Below, piece after piece: positions 20,690 through 32,405 of a stretch of DNA of 64,000 bases (the stretch's first letter is position 1; each line of letters starts with the position of its first letter). The DNA comes from Asparagopsis taxiformis. Taxonomy: Eukaryota > Rhodophyta > Florideophyceae > Bonnemaisoniales > Bonnemaisoniaceae. Position numbers and translations under genes: made by a program. The notes below the pieces were generated by a model. It saw only the letters and a program-made list of their open reading frames with translations. It was not told where the DNA came from and ran no database searches. Location: contig JALQPE010000004.1 in the NCBI GenBank assembly GCA_030407315.1, positions 36,040 through 100,039 on the forward strand, written 5' to 3'.

Positions 20690-21280
20690 TGGAACGCGCT
20701 CACCTCCCTACCCTCGACCTCGACAATTTCCCCATATGGCTCTGTACCCTCGAAGTTCTCGCATCCGACCTCCGCCTCGACGATTACCTCAATGCATCAA
20801 CCACCGCACCCACTGACCCCGCCGACTTTGCCAATTACAAACGCCAGCAAGATCGGCTATCTCTCATCATCCTTTCCAGCCTACCCAAAACCATCACATC
20901 CACGCTACCCTCTGAATCCCTCTGAATCCCTCCGCATCTCTTCCTCATCAAAATCCGCAACAAAGTCACTGAGCTCTCCACCATTGACCCAACAATTCTC
21001 AAAGCCGAAGAGAGAAACATCACCCTCAACATCGGTGACAGCATCGATGAATACATCACACAACACACGACGATGCGAAACAGAATGCGAAGCGCAGGCT
21101 ACCCTACTATCTCTAACGAATCCACGACTATACGATTCATGATTCACGGCATACGCAACCACCCAGACTATCAACTTCTTCACGCCATCTTCTCCCTCAA
21201 CCCCCCATCAACCATTCATGAATTCACCACAGCCCTGCGCCGTGCTCAAGCACACATCAACACCAAACCGAACCCCACCA
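20690..21280 (+). pseudogene. copia-2 gag
   Basis: ATG at 20690. The first frame (LDLDNFPIWLCTLEVLASDLRLDDYL, QDRLSLIILSSLPKTI) ends at 20925. A duplicated tctgaatccc (20912-20931) shifts the frame; the capsid-like region continues (LIKIRNKVTELS, DEYITQHTTMRNRM, STTIRFMIHGIRNHPDY) to about 21280. The same blocks occur in copia-3 (YIDQHTELREQM, TTVQFLLMGI), so both belong to one lineage. Confidence 0.75.
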
Positions 21281-22548
21281 ACACCAACTTCCCTCAACCC
21301 GCGTTCCCCCTCCCCTTCATCAACCGCAAATACCACCCCGCCAGCCGCACCACAGCAAAATCAGCCCGACGAGCCCACCAAGCTACCAAAGGGTGCTCAT
21401 ATCACAACTCTTCCACCCATACAAACATGGAATGCCGCGCTCAACGCAACAATAAGTTGACATCACGTGCCAACATAATACACGAACAACTCCACACAAT
21501 GGACACACCGCACAGCTACAACGACCCAAATCACCCCAACCCAGAGCAAAGTAAGTTTGTCCTAGACTCAGGCGCTCATCCGTCGCACCTTCGCTCACCT
21601 CAGCCCGGTATGCGGCCAACCGAATCCCCCCGCTACACGCACACAGCAACTAACGCCCGACATCGCATCACGCACCACGGTCCATTCAAGTTGAACACGC
21701 CACACATCCCTCTGGCGATAACTGACGCTGTCGTCCCACCAGACGTCCAACACAATCTCGTGTCGGTCAACTCCATCGCCTCACGCCACGGACCTGTCAC
21801 ATTCACGGACGCTGCTGCATACCTTTCCCCCTTTCACAACCCCACCCCCTACCAAATCGCCTCATTCCACAACGGGCTATACACCATCCCCAATAAACCA
21901 CCCCTTCTCCCTCACCCCCAAAACACTTGCAACACAATGCAATCCGGATCCTCCGCCAACACTCGGCCATCAACTACCCCCTCCAATACCGCCAGCTCTA
22001 GCAACGCATCCAGACCGAATGAGCAAACAAGGTCACTACGCAGCACACCTCCCCCTGAAGCGCCATCGCAAAACACGCGCTGCAAGCATAAGATAGAGTG
22101 GTCCCGCCCTTGGCGAAATCCACCAACCAATCCCAAGCAGCGCACTCGCGCCCCGCAAAAACCACCAGCCATATACCGCACAACCTACACCCCTCCAAAC
22201 AGTACGCAAGGCAAACAGGCCATCCCTCAACCAGACCCTAACCCCACACATATTCCGTCAAACCACACGAAGTCCACCACAGACCAGCACCAACCCCTAA
22301 CCCCCCTCTTCCACCCTATTCCATACCACACAGACTCCCCAACAACCGCCACCATCAACACTGGCAAACACCTCACCCAACACGGCCAACACAACCACAC
22401 ACATACCCCCCACCAGAACAACCAATTCCCAGCCATGAATTACACCTCAAAATGGGACACGCCAACCCCACCATACTTCGAAAAATGTGCAACCCACCCA
22501 TGTTCCCAGCCCTCGAGCAACACCGTCACGACCCTACCGCAGACATAA
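21281..22548 (+). pseudogene. copia-2 protease and pre-integrase region
   Basis: In the same frame as the end of gag. FVLDSGAHPSHL (about 21559-21594) is the aspartic protease box. VQHNLVSVNSIA and VTFTDAAAYL follow as in the protease/pre-integrase part of copia pol. A long Pro/Thr/Asn-rich low-complexity stretch (about 21930-22430) separates this from integrase, unusually long for copia. Confidence 0.75.
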
Positions 22549-23276
22549 ACTGCAGCTCATGTGCCACATCCAAAACCAAGGCGTTCCCGCACCGCCCCGC
22601 TTCACACACGCACCAAATTGGCCAGCACATATCCTCAGACATCTGTGGTCCAATCAGCCCCCCATCCCGCAACGGACACCGCTACTTCATAACATTTGTA
22701 GATACGCGCTCCGAGCGCGTGAGTCACGCCACATAACGATCCATTGTATCCCCGACCGCAATTCGATTCCCCAACTAGTTATCAACCACATGGAACTGGT
22801 CAAAACAACTCAACACCATTATCCCTCCTTCTTTCGATCCGGCAACGCAGCGGAATACACCTCCCGTACACTTCGCGAACAACTCGCCGCTCGCGGCATC
22901 CACCACATCACCACCGTCCCCTACACCCGGAGCAAAACAGCATCGCTGAACGAGTCAACAGTACACTGATGAACGCCGTCCGAGCATGCCTTGCACACAG
23001 CAACCTATCCCCACCATACTGGGAAGATGCCCTCTACGATTCAGTATTCAAACGCAATCGCACATTGCATACAGCGACACAACAAATTCCTGCAACCCTC
23101 TGGCACCACACCCCACCGAAGATCCAACGGCTACTCATCTTCGGCCAATTAGGCCATACCCCATCCTTACAACCCAAACAAAAACTGGAAGACAGAGCCA
23201 CAGCAGTGCGCGACCTCTACGGCATAGACGACCACACCATCATGGTACAAAACATCACCACCGGTCTATACTGTGG
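22449..23276 (+). pseudogene. copia-2 integrase (frameshifted, truncated)
   Basis: Zinc domain and core: MGHANPTILRK, CSSCATSKTKAF, ISSDICGPISPPSRNGHRYFITFVDTRS in one frame to about 22736, then IAERVNSTLMNAVRACLAHSNLSPPYWEDAL in another. Catalytic residues include the Asp of SSDICGP and the Glu of AERVNS. It stops at the gypsy-1 LTR. Confidence 0.8.
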
Positions 23277-24078
23277 TGCAATTTAAGTTGGTCGATGGAA
23301 TCGATGCGAGCGCGCGCGTTTACGTTAGTCCGCAAGCATCCGTTTGAGTTAGTTTAGTAAGCGAGCATACGCGTGGCGTCTTGATTACGTGTCACGGAGC
23401 GTCAATGCGAGCGCGTGCGCGCGTACGTTGCCACGAAACCGCGAGCCGCGCCACGTGTAGCGATTTCCGCGAATTTCCCTTTATTTTCCCTTTTTGGGTT
23501 TTTATGACGAAAGTCTTTTTCCCAAAATATTTCCCTTTTTGCGTGCGAGCGTGCGGCCGCCGCCGGCCGGCCACACAAGGACAGCCTGTCCCAAGTAAGT
23601 TAGCTATTAGTGGTCGCATGGCTTCGCACCCTACCAATAAACAGTCAGCACTTTCGCAGCTACGAGTTAAGCGTTGAGCGCGTCGCGAGGACCGATTGCG
23701 TTACGACGTTGCGTGCGGATTGCTCACGATCGCCGACGTACGTGCGCGCGCGTCGCGTTTACCGACCGTCGAATTGCGTCGCACCGCGAGACCGCGCGTT
23801 GCGCCGCATACCGCTGGCCAGGGATTTACGACCCCTGTGTGGATCGTGTTGAGCTCGAGTTTACTCGGTGATCTCACCCTGAGATCACGGCTTGCGCCGG
23901 CCTGCGAATCCCGTGTTGCGATCGACCCTGCGCGTTCCGCCGTTGTACCACCCGATCGCCTCCGCGACCGAGCGACGTGCGAAACGCAAGTTCACGAGCG
24001 CGTTACGGTTCAACACGCCCTGACAAGGCAAGCGATTCTAGAACTCTCTTAGTGACCGCCATCCCGGCTGGTCCTACA
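23277..24078 (+). repeat. gypsy-1 5' LTR
   Basis: Starts TGCAATTTAAGTTGG, ends GGTCCTACA; the pair member is 35276-36079. Contains a strong splice-donor-like AA|GTAAGT (GT at 23595). I see no convincing TATA box. Confidence 0.93.
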
Positions 24079-24080
24079 AC

Positions 24081-24093
24081 TGGTCTCTCGACC
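24081..24093 (+). other. gypsy-1 candidate primer-binding site
   Basis: TGGTCTCTCGACC begins 2 nt after the LTR end, the usual place and the usual TGG start of a site complementary to a tRNA 3' end. The tRNA was not identified. Confidence 0.5.
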
Positions 24094-24654
24094 TAGAATT
24101 GCGCGAACCGACGTGCGAACTCAGCGAAGAACAGAAAATCCGCTTGGGGAAACACGGGACGCCAAACCTATCGCTTACTCTAACTTTCCCTTTCTCCGTT
24201 CGTCGTGCGCGACAGCGAGGGCGATTGACGCGTGCGCGCGTATCGCAATCCCGGAAGCGGTGCTACAGCCTCTCTGGTTTGTATAACTACCCTACCTCTA
24301 CTACGACGATTCGCAGCGCGGAACGACGCGATCGACGACGCAGCGCGTGCGCGCGCTATTTCGCAACCCTAACGCGGGTTCGGCGGTGCCGAAAATATTG
24401 GGTTCGCAGACGGTCGAGACCCGTCTCCGCGCGTTCCGAGCGAGGAAGAAGCCCTCCTGCGAGCGAACTCGTCCCCCTCACCCTTACTACGCGCGCCCGA
24501 TACGCAGACAATTTTCGGGAAGCGCTCCCCTTTTTACTTGCCAATTTTTCGACGCGCCGACGCGAGATTTTGACGCGCGCCGAACTCCCCTTTCTCCCTT
24601 CCCATCATCCCTTTTTCCCTTTTCCCTAGGCGACGATCGAACGCGACCGCGCCG

Positions 24655-26625
24655 ATGGATCCCCCTACGCGCGAGCTATCGAACGCGCCGACCGAACCGC
24701 CGCCAGTCGCGTCGCAAACGCACGCAGTCGACGCACTGGTCGCTTCACACATCCCTGACCCTACCGCTTCCCCGTGGCCGCCGCTACCGACGCAAGCGCT
24801 CGCGAGCATTGACGACGACGCGCAAACGTCCGACGATGGCGCCGCAACGAAGCGCGAGGCCGAGTTCCGCGTTTCCGACGTGCACGCTACGCCGTCCGCA
24901 ACGCTTCCGAGCTTGGTTCGACAAGTAGTGGAAGACCCTACGTTCCAATGCATGCTCCAGGCAGAAGTCCGAGCGGCTGTGGACCGCGCCATCAAGGGCC
25001 AATCACGTGGATTGACGGCTCAGATGAGGGCGCAAGTCCACAACCTAATCGTCACTACGATGGACTCCCGCGAGGAGCACAATACCGACCGCGCGAGCGT
25101 CGTTACGCGCGAAAACCGAACGCGAACCGCAGCGCGCGCGACTCCGACGAACTACGCGCGTAACGCGGATCCCGAAGGATGGCTGGAACTGGCGCGCCAG
25201 GACCTGTCATTCGATGATCACCCGCGCTCGAATAGCGACGGCGGACCCGCGCACCCCGGGCTGGTAGAGATCCAGCCGTTGAACGAGCTGTTCACGCGCG
25301 CGCTTTCGTACCGCACGTATCGCTTGCGAAATACGGACCGCGCGTTTAATCGGGAAATCGCGAGCGAATTGGCTAACACCGCGAAGATGGTGCGCCATTC
25401 GATGCAAGGAGAGAATTTCACGGGCACTGACGGAATCGCGGTACTATCGTTTCTGAAGTACTTCAAGAGCGCATGCGACGACACCGGCGTATCCGAAGGC
25501 GCAGCGCTGCCGATTCTCAAGTATTTCCTGGCCGACGAAGCGCGCGACACGTTCCAAACGTACGTGGGACGAACGTTCCGAGGAGCGCGCGCGGGCGTCG
25601 ATTCGATTACGTGCTACGCGGAAGCCGTTCAGTGGCTCCTGCTAACCTATGCGCGCGAAGGCGACGTCGCGCAAGCGTACCGCGACGTGGCGCAACAAAC
25701 GCAAGACCCGAAGGAAACCGAAACGCAATTCGCTACGCGATTACGACGACGAGCGCTGCGCTGCGGCGACGCGTTTAGCGAGCGAACGCTTGTTTCTATT
25801 TTCGTCGATGGTCTACGCCCCTACGCGCAACACCTCGTGCGGGACGCGCTGTCTCGTGACCCGCGGCGATACACCTTTCGAGAGCTAGTCTCTATGGCGC
25901 AGAGCCACGGGGACACGCACCGAGCGATGACGCCGACGACGAGCGCGCGACCGCTACTGCGACGAACGCCTGCGCTCTACGTAGACGAGGACGAGACACC
26001 GATGATGCAAGCTCTGACCGTGGGGCACACCCCACCATCAGGCTTCTCATCGCCAAACGTCTCGACCTCCGCCGCGACACCGCACGCTCCGCGCGAACGG
26101 AAGTTCTCGACTCCGAGCCCCATGCGAAGTCCGACCTCGCTTGGCACTCCTTCGTCGAATTACCGCACGCCACGCTCGCGCGACGCCTCGCCCGCCGACC
26201 GCTCACGACGCACTGCGCATACCGACGACCGGGAACGCGAACGCGCGGGACCGTACACGGCGCACATACCGCGCGCGACTTACCCACCGCCTATCGTGAG
26301 GCAGACGGCACCGGCCGACACGTCTCGCACGGCAGCGTTCCGATGCCTGATATGCAGGAAGTTCGGGCACCCGATGGTGAATTGCCCACTGCTCTCGTCC
26401 GAGCAGCAGGCCGCGATTCGCGAAATGCATAGCCACGCGCGCCTAACGCCCGAAGAACTGAACCTGCAGCGCAACGTTCAGGTCTTCGAAGTCTCCGCGC
26501 ACGCCGACGCGAACGAGAGCGAGCGACAGCGCGTCGACGGCAACGAGCGAACGCGCGAAAACGAGGGCGCGCGAGCGCGAGCGCGAGCGCGAAAACGATC
26601 GGACGCGCGAATACGACGCGCATGA
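24655..26625 (+). CDS. gypsy-1 gag
   Basis: 656 residues, one intact frame. The N-terminus is Pro/Ala-rich. A retrotrans_gag-type capsid domain lies around residues 250-420 (FLKYFKSACDD, YAEAVQWLLLTYAREG, ETQFATRLRRRAL, FVDGLRPYAQHLVRDAL). A Ser/Thr/Arg-rich region follows, then one CCHC knuckle, CLICRKFGHPMVNC (near residue 564), and a charged Glu/Arg tail. A pyrimidine-rich run ending CCCTAG lies just upstream of the ATG (24588-24629) and could act as a splice acceptor for a leader intron. Gag packages the RNA. Confidence 0.9.
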   Translation: MDPPTRELSNAPTEPPPVASQTHAVDALVASHIPDPTASPWPPLPTQALASIDDDAQTSDDGAATKREAEFRVSDVHATPSATLPSLVRQVVEDPTFQCMLQAEVRAAVDRAIKGQSRGLTAQMRAQVHNLIVTTMDSREEHNTDRASVVTRENRTRTAARATPTNYARNADPEGWLELARQDLSFDDHPRSNSDGGPAHPGLVEIQPLNELFTRALSYRTYRLRNTDRAFNREIASELANTAKMVRHSMQGENFTGTDGIAVLSFLKYFKSACDDTGVSEGAALPILKYFLADEARDTFQTYVGRTFRGARAGVDSITCYAEAVQWLLLTYAREGDVAQAYRDVAQQTQDPKETETQFATRLRRRALRCGDAFSERTLVSIFVDGLRPYAQHLVRDALSRDPRRYTFRELVSMAQSHGDTHRAMTPTTSARPLLRRTPALYVDEDETPMMQALTVGHTPPSGFSSPNVSTSAATPHAPRERKFSTPSPMRSPTSLGTPSSNYRTPRSRDASPADRSRRTAHTDDRERERAGPYTAHIPRATYPPPIVRQTAPADTSRTAAFRCLICRKFGHPMVNCPLLSSEQQAAIREMHSHARLTPEELNLQRNVQVFEVSAHADANESERQRVDGNERTRENEGARARARARKRSDARIRRA

Positions 26626-27981
26626 CAGCGAGCAGCTCACGCCCCACTCGGTTCGTTTTGCAGAAGACCCGGGAAACGCCTACGAGGAGCCGTAGCGGGT
26701 GGGCCGGCTCCTCCTCACTCAACGGATACGCGACGCGCGCCGACGCAACCACCGCGCGAAAAACCGCCTCCGTTACCACCCGAAACAGTGGTCCTGTTTC
26801 AGACCCCTACCGCGAACTACAAACTCGAGACCCGCGTCGGGTATAATCAACGCACGGCCACCGCGGTGACCGCGGTGCTTGATACTGGCGCAGGCCCGAG
26901 CCTCATTCGCGAAAGCGTACTAGGCGCCGACTGGAAGCGCCACGCTACGCCGCCGACGCTGCGCTGCGCGATTATCGACGCGAACGGACGACGCCTCGCG
27001 CCAAACGCGTCGCTGCGACTTAGCGTTTTTCTAGGTGCCCGAGCGCACCTCCAAACCTTTTTGGTGATGCCGCGTTTATCCGTCCCATGTATCTTGGGAG
27101 CGGACTTCATCGACCGCGTAGTCGAAATTATCTACACTGGACCGCAGCGCGCGTTGCGAACCCGCTATGGCGACCACGTCCCGATGCTTCCGCGTACGCC
27201 GACGAAACCGCGCCGCGCGCCGACCGCGAAGGCGACCCGACCCACAGGCTTCGCGCCTATTCGCGCTGCGCGCCGCACATCGATTCCGCCGAACGCGACG
27301 CGAGCGATCGACGTTACCACGAGCGCTGAAGGGCGCTGCATTGTAGTTCCCGCGACTAACCTCCACGCGCAGAAACTACTCCGTTTAACCAACGGGGAGA
27401 CGCTGGTTCGAAGGAATGTACCCTTCCGAGTACAGGTACACAACGCTGGCACTCGTCTACAAGTATTGCCCAAAGGCATGAAGGTGGGCACCGCCGTGCC
27501 CAACCCCGTGGGGTGTCTACAAGTCGCTCAGGAAGCGCCGAGCCCGCAAGACCGACCGCCCGACGACGCGATGCGACGCAACGATACGACACCGCCGGAC
27601 CCGCGCGAAACCGACGAAATTGCGAACGAGACTCCGCCTTGGGAAGAACTCTTACGCGCGACGCTACGCGACGAGCGAGTAGACGACGACCTGCACGCGG
27701 AAATTATCGAGATGCTACGAAAGCATGAGCGCATGTGGAACGGCACGCTGGGAGCCATTCACGCGACGGAGCACCGCATCGAGCTGGTTCCGGGGGCGAC
27801 CCGCGTGAACCAACCGCCGTATCGCGCCGGACACGCGTCGCGCGAAATTATCCGTACGCAAGTGGAGAAGATGCTCCGCGCTGGAGTAATCGAACCCGCT
27901 ACGTCGGAATGGGCGAGCCCGGTCGTGGTCGTGCCTAAGAAGGACGGGACCTCCCGCTTCTGCATGACTACCGCCGCTTGA
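26626..27981 (+). pseudogene. gypsy-1 pol part 1: protease and start of RT
   Basis: Follows gag in another frame. Aspartic protease: AVLDTGAGPSLIRE (from about 26875) and the second box ILGADFID. Then a linker and the first RT blocks (EHRIELVPGA, VEKMLRAGVIEP, SPVVVVPKKDG). The frame ends at 27979-27981 because one base is missing at about 27966, where the canonical DYRRLN block should be read; the next frame carries on immediately. Confidence 0.85.
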
Positions 27982-30206
27982 ACGCCGCCACCGTGAAGGA
28001 CGCGTACCCGATTCCGCGCATGGACGATTGCGTCGACTCGCTCGGTAACGCGACAGTTTTCACGACGCTGGACTGCAACTCGGGATACTGGCAAATCCCA
28101 GTAGCGCACGCCGACCGCGATAAGACTACGTTTACGTCGCACGTCGGTACGTATCGCTTTCGCCGCATGCCTTTCGGACTTTCGAACGCGCCCGCGACGT
28201 TTCAGCGCGCGCTCGACATTTTGCTCGCGAACGTGAAGTGGCAACATTGCCTTGTCTACCTGGATGACGTAATCATCTTCTCCGGCGACGTAAACGCGCA
28301 CGTGCACCACGTCGACGAGATACTGGGAATCCTCGGACGCGCAGGCGTTTCGCTAAAATTCGCGAAGACCGAGTTCTTCAAGCGCTCGGTGGACTACCTG
28401 GGACATACTATTTCGCCTGGGAAGCTCTCCGTACCGACGACGAAGTGCGACGCGCTGCGCGATGCGACGTACCCGACGACGAAGACGCAGTTGCGAAGTT
28501 TCCTAGGAACTTGCAACGTATACCGCCGATTCGTCGAAAAATTCGCGTTCGTCGCGGCGCCGCTTACGCAGTTGCTAAAGAAGGACCAAGGAGACAGCTT
28601 ACCCGCGCCGACGCCGGAGCAGACGCGCGCGTTCGAATCATTGCGACAAGCGATGCTGTCTCCGCCAATTCTCCGCCTGCCGCGCGAAGGACACCCGTAT
28701 GTGCTCGATACAGACGCGTCGCAAGGGCAAATCGGATGCGTGCTACTTCAGCTAGACGCGGACGACGACGTACTACATCCAGTCGGATACTGGTCGCGCA
28801 CGCTTAACGACGCGGAGCGCAACTATTCGACGACGGAACGCGAATGCCTCGCAGTCGTATGGGCAGTCTTGCTATTACGCGCATACTTGGAAGGACGAAA
28901 GTTCACGGTTCGCACCGACCATAATTCGTTGCGTTGGATCCTGAACATGACGTCCGCGGAAGGACGACTCGCGCGCTGGCGACTGCGACTCGCCGAGTTC
29001 GAATTCGACGTCGAATACAAGAAGGGAAAACGCCACGTTATCGCCGACGCGCTCTCGCGAATGGCCACGCGAAGCTGCGACGAGACGGAAATACCGGACG
29101 AGATATCCTGCTTCGGCGCTGCGAACATCGTCGAACCGCACGCGAACGCATGCGACCGAACCGACGCTGCGCTACTATGCGACTACGCAGAATACTACCC
29201 GAGCTTGGCCTGCCTACTGGCAACTCGGTCGTGTATCGAGCCGCCCGTGTCCACTGACGAGTGGATTGGCGAACAGGCGACGGACGAATTATGCCAGAAC
29301 GCGAAGCGCGACGTCGAAACCGCGCCGCGATCGCGCTTCCATCTGTCCCCCGACGGGATACTAATGAGGACCGCTCCGCTCGACGACGCGACGCAGATAG
29401 TTGTGCCCGAAGCGATAAAAGGACGTATTCTGCGAGCGAACCATTACGCGGTAACTGCAGGACACCCGGGCGCGCGACGCATGTACGACGCAATTCGACG
29501 CGCGTATTACTGGCCGATGATGAGCGTAGACGTGCACACAACGGTGAGACAATGCGATGCGTGCGCGCGCAACCGCGTTACGCAATATCGCCATACGAAC
29601 GCCCTGAAGCTATTCCCCGCTACGCGCCCGCTCGAAGACGTCGCTATCGATATTCTGGGACCGCTGCCCGAGACCCCGCGCCAACGCCGCTTCGTACTCG
29701 TAATCGCCGATCGCTACAGCAAGCTCTGTCGACTCATCGCGCTCGGACGCGTATCCGCGCTCGCCGTCGCAAAAGCGTTTTGCCGAGATTGGGTCTTCGT
29801 TTACGGACCGCCGCGCACGCTACTTTCAGATAACGGACCGCAGTTCCGCTCGAAGCTGTTTCAGGAAACGTGCGCGCTAATGGGAACGCGTAACATCTTC
29901 ACGACTACCTATCACCCGCAATCGAACGGGCAGGTCGAGCGCATGAACCGCACCATCGTCGCGACGCTGCGCCACTACGTCGACGAAGAGCGAAAGAATT
30001 GGGACGAGCACCTAGACGCGCTGGCGTACGCATACAACCGCGCGATACACCGCTCGACGAATACGTCGCCGTTCGAACTTACGCTCACGCGCTACCCCGT
30101 ATCGCTGGGACGGAGCAGGTCGACACGATTCGCAGCACGCCGTTCCTCCGCATGGAGTTTCTCGCGAAGCTATCCGACGCGTACGCGCGCGCAGCGAACG
30201 CGTTGA
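27967..30206 (+). CDS. gypsy-1 pol part 2: RT, RNase H, integrase
   Basis: About 740 residues. RT: FTTLDCNSGYWQIPV, FRRMPFGLSNAPATFQ, catalytic LVYLDDVIIFS (YLDD). RNase H: LDTDASQGQIGCVL, STTERECLAVVWA, VRTDHNSLRWI, DALSRM. Integrase zinc domain: GHPGARRMYDAIRRAYYWP with CDACARN. Core: VAIDILGPLP, LSDNGPQF, HPQSNGQVERMNRT. The frame is lost at about 30105 in the integrase C-terminal part. Confidence 0.93.
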
Positions 30207-30940
30207 AGAAAGCGCAAGCGAGATACAAACGCGACTTCGACCGCGGCGCACGCGCGGTGAACAAAAGCATCAAGGTTGGCGATCAAGTATACCTGGACAT
30301 TCGCGCGGGAGCGACAACACGAACGCAGCGACGACGGAACGCGCCCTTCGAAGTTGGACTATCCCGTGTCGGGACCCTTCCCGGTCACAAGCTGCCGCGG
30401 GCACACTTACGAAATCATAATTGACGGCGTGCCGAACTCGTCAGCTCCGACTGTATTCGCCTAGCACCGCGCAACGCGACGCGTGCGCCGGTTACGCCAA
30501 GCGGCGAAGAAGGGGGGACTGAAGCGGAGGACACAAGCGACGCAGCGCGACGTGACGAACGCATACTCGAGGACGCACGCAAGGTCAATCCTGAAGCAGG
30601 ATACGGGACGCGGGAGTTCATGATTGACAGATTGACGGCTGAAGGTGTCGACGACACCGGTGCGCCCGTATTCCGTGTACGCTGGAAGGGCTTCTCTCCG
30701 CGCGACGACACTTGGGAGCCCGAAAGCTCGTTACCCGCGCCCATCGTTGCCCGTTTCCGCCGCGACCGCGGACGCTCCGCCTCTGACAACACTGCGCGCA
30801 ACACCGAGGTTGACGCCACGTCACCGCGCAATCGTAGTAAGCGACCGGCACGCGGCGACGCCCCACGTATAACGCCGCCTAGCCGCGCGAGCGCGCGCAT
30901 CGCGAGTCGACGAACGCCTTCGCATGCACCGCGCAACTGA
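30106..30940 (+). pseudogene. gypsy-1 integrase C-terminus and chromodomain
   Basis: After the break at about 30105 the chain continues (EQVDTIRSTPFLRMEF, ALKKAQARYKRDFD, VGDQVYLDIRAG), breaks again near 30335 and 30440, then runs open to 30940. The last part has a chromodomain: EFMIDRLTAEG..., FRVRWKGFSPRDDTWEPESSL, then a basic Ser/Arg-rich tail. Chromodomains at this position define chromoviruses and can direct integration to modified histones. Confidence 0.85.
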
Positions 30941-32405
30941 CGCGCGGAACGGGGCTGAATGCGCCAGTTACGCCGACCGGAACCGACGCGTAGATAAGCA
31001 CGCGGGCCAAGCCTCCCATCGCCGCCTGTCGTCGCATCGCCGCGCTACCACGCAATCGTTGTCGTCGGACAACCGTCGCCTGTCGTTGCATTCCGCGCAA
31101 CCGCGCCATCGCTACTACGCAGCCGTTGTTGTTACGCCCCCGCCGCATGTCGCTCTCGTCGCGCAACCGCGCCACCGTTTGCCACGCAACCGCGCCACCG
31201 CTTGCCGCGCAACCGTTCGACGCAACGCGACCGCGCTGACCGACGCCACGCAATCGCGTTCACCCTTCGCCGCGCAGCCGCATCGCCGCTTGTCTTGTCG
31301 CGTAGCCGTTCTCACCGCGCAACTGTCGCATTCCACCGTCCGCCTTCCGCTCCCGCACGAACCCAAACGGCAACCGTAGCCGGGAGTCCAGGTGCCGTTC
31401 GCCTCCCATCCCCCATGCTGACAACGCCAGAATCCCCAGGAGTGGGCACGCCCGACAGCGCAATTACGCGCGAAAAAAGGGAAGCGCGCACACCGGATTG
31501 GTCGTTGCGGAGGAGGGATTGGCCCATACAGCATGGCCATTTACGGTGCTGGAAGATTATAGGCCGAAAAACGAGCCGAGGCCGGGGCAGGCCAAAAATG
31601 GACGGCGCCGATCTGCCCCGACGCCGTGGCGAGATGCTTCCTGATGGCACCCCCGGATTGGCTGTTCACATACGCGCGTACGCGACGAACCACACGGGTG
31701 GCTGGGAACGACGCAGAATACCAGCAAACGAAAGCCTCCGCTGGAAAGGGGGATGCCACCCACACGCCCGTCCTCCTCGTCCTGGAAGGCCATGGCGAAC
31801 CCCAAACCCCCGGGGCCGGGACCCCACCTAGACGCTCGCTAAAAACCAGAGCATTAGAAACCCAGTCTCCGAAACGCGGACGAAACGCGAACGAAACGCG
31901 ACGAAACGCGAACGAAACGCGAACGAAACGCGACGAAACGCGAACGAAACGCGAACGAAACGCGACGAAACGCGAACGAAACGCGACGAACGCGAAACGA
32001 TAAGCGCGACGAGAAAGCGCCCGTTCTGTATGCCTACCGGCCAACAGCTCTATCCCCCTCTCTCCCGCCTCGCCCCACGCGCCCCCAACCGCGTCGCTCG
32101 TGAATTCCGAGCGTCGACGCGCTCACTGGGCAATCACCGCTTCAAGCGGCGACTCGCGCGACGAAATTCGCACCGAACCGTGGCTAGTAGCTATCCGCCC
32201 GGACATCCGCACGACCTTCCGAGAAGCTGCTGGACGCCGCCGCAGTCGTGCGCGATACACCGTCGAGCCTACGCATGCGCCGCAAACGCCACCCGCGCCG
32301 CGCGGACGAAAGGAAGAATGGCCAAGGCAAAGTTAACAAAACATAAGAGGTTTAATGAAGGGAGTAGAATGGGTTACCGGCTAACTCGGATGTGGGCGAA
32401 GAAGC
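30941..32405. other. gypsy-1 spacer of low-complexity, CG-rich DNA
   Basis: No gene supported on either strand. It is built of short CG-rich words (cgcaaccgcgccac and similar) with a clean tandem array at 31871-31999. It lies between the end of pol and the stop of the antisense ORF, a place where many plant gypsy elements have spacer DNA. Confidence 0.6.
31871..31999. repeat. short tandem repeat gaaacgcgaac/gaaacgcgac
   Basis: About a dozen head-to-tail units of 9-11 bp with the core GAAACGCG, alternating AAC and AC spacers. Confidence 0.85.

Larger units (their letters stand above)
20620..23276 (+). mobile_element. copia-2: truncated Ty1/copia element
   Basis: Plus-strand element from a degenerate primer site (GGTTATCGGCC, 20620-20630, directly after ...TCACA) through gag, protease and integrase. 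It is cut off at 23276 by the gypsy-1 5' LTR; RT, RNase H and the 3' LTR are missing on the other side of gypsy-1. Its 5' LTR must end at 20619 but the start cannot be fixed. Frames are broken at several points, including a 10-bp tandem duplication at 20912-20931. Confidence 0.85.

Noticed and set aside
23272..23280. GTGGTGCA / GTGATGCA similarity at the two gypsy-1 edges as a target duplication
   Set aside because: Part of the similarity lies inside the LTR itself, and the remaining flank bases do not match.
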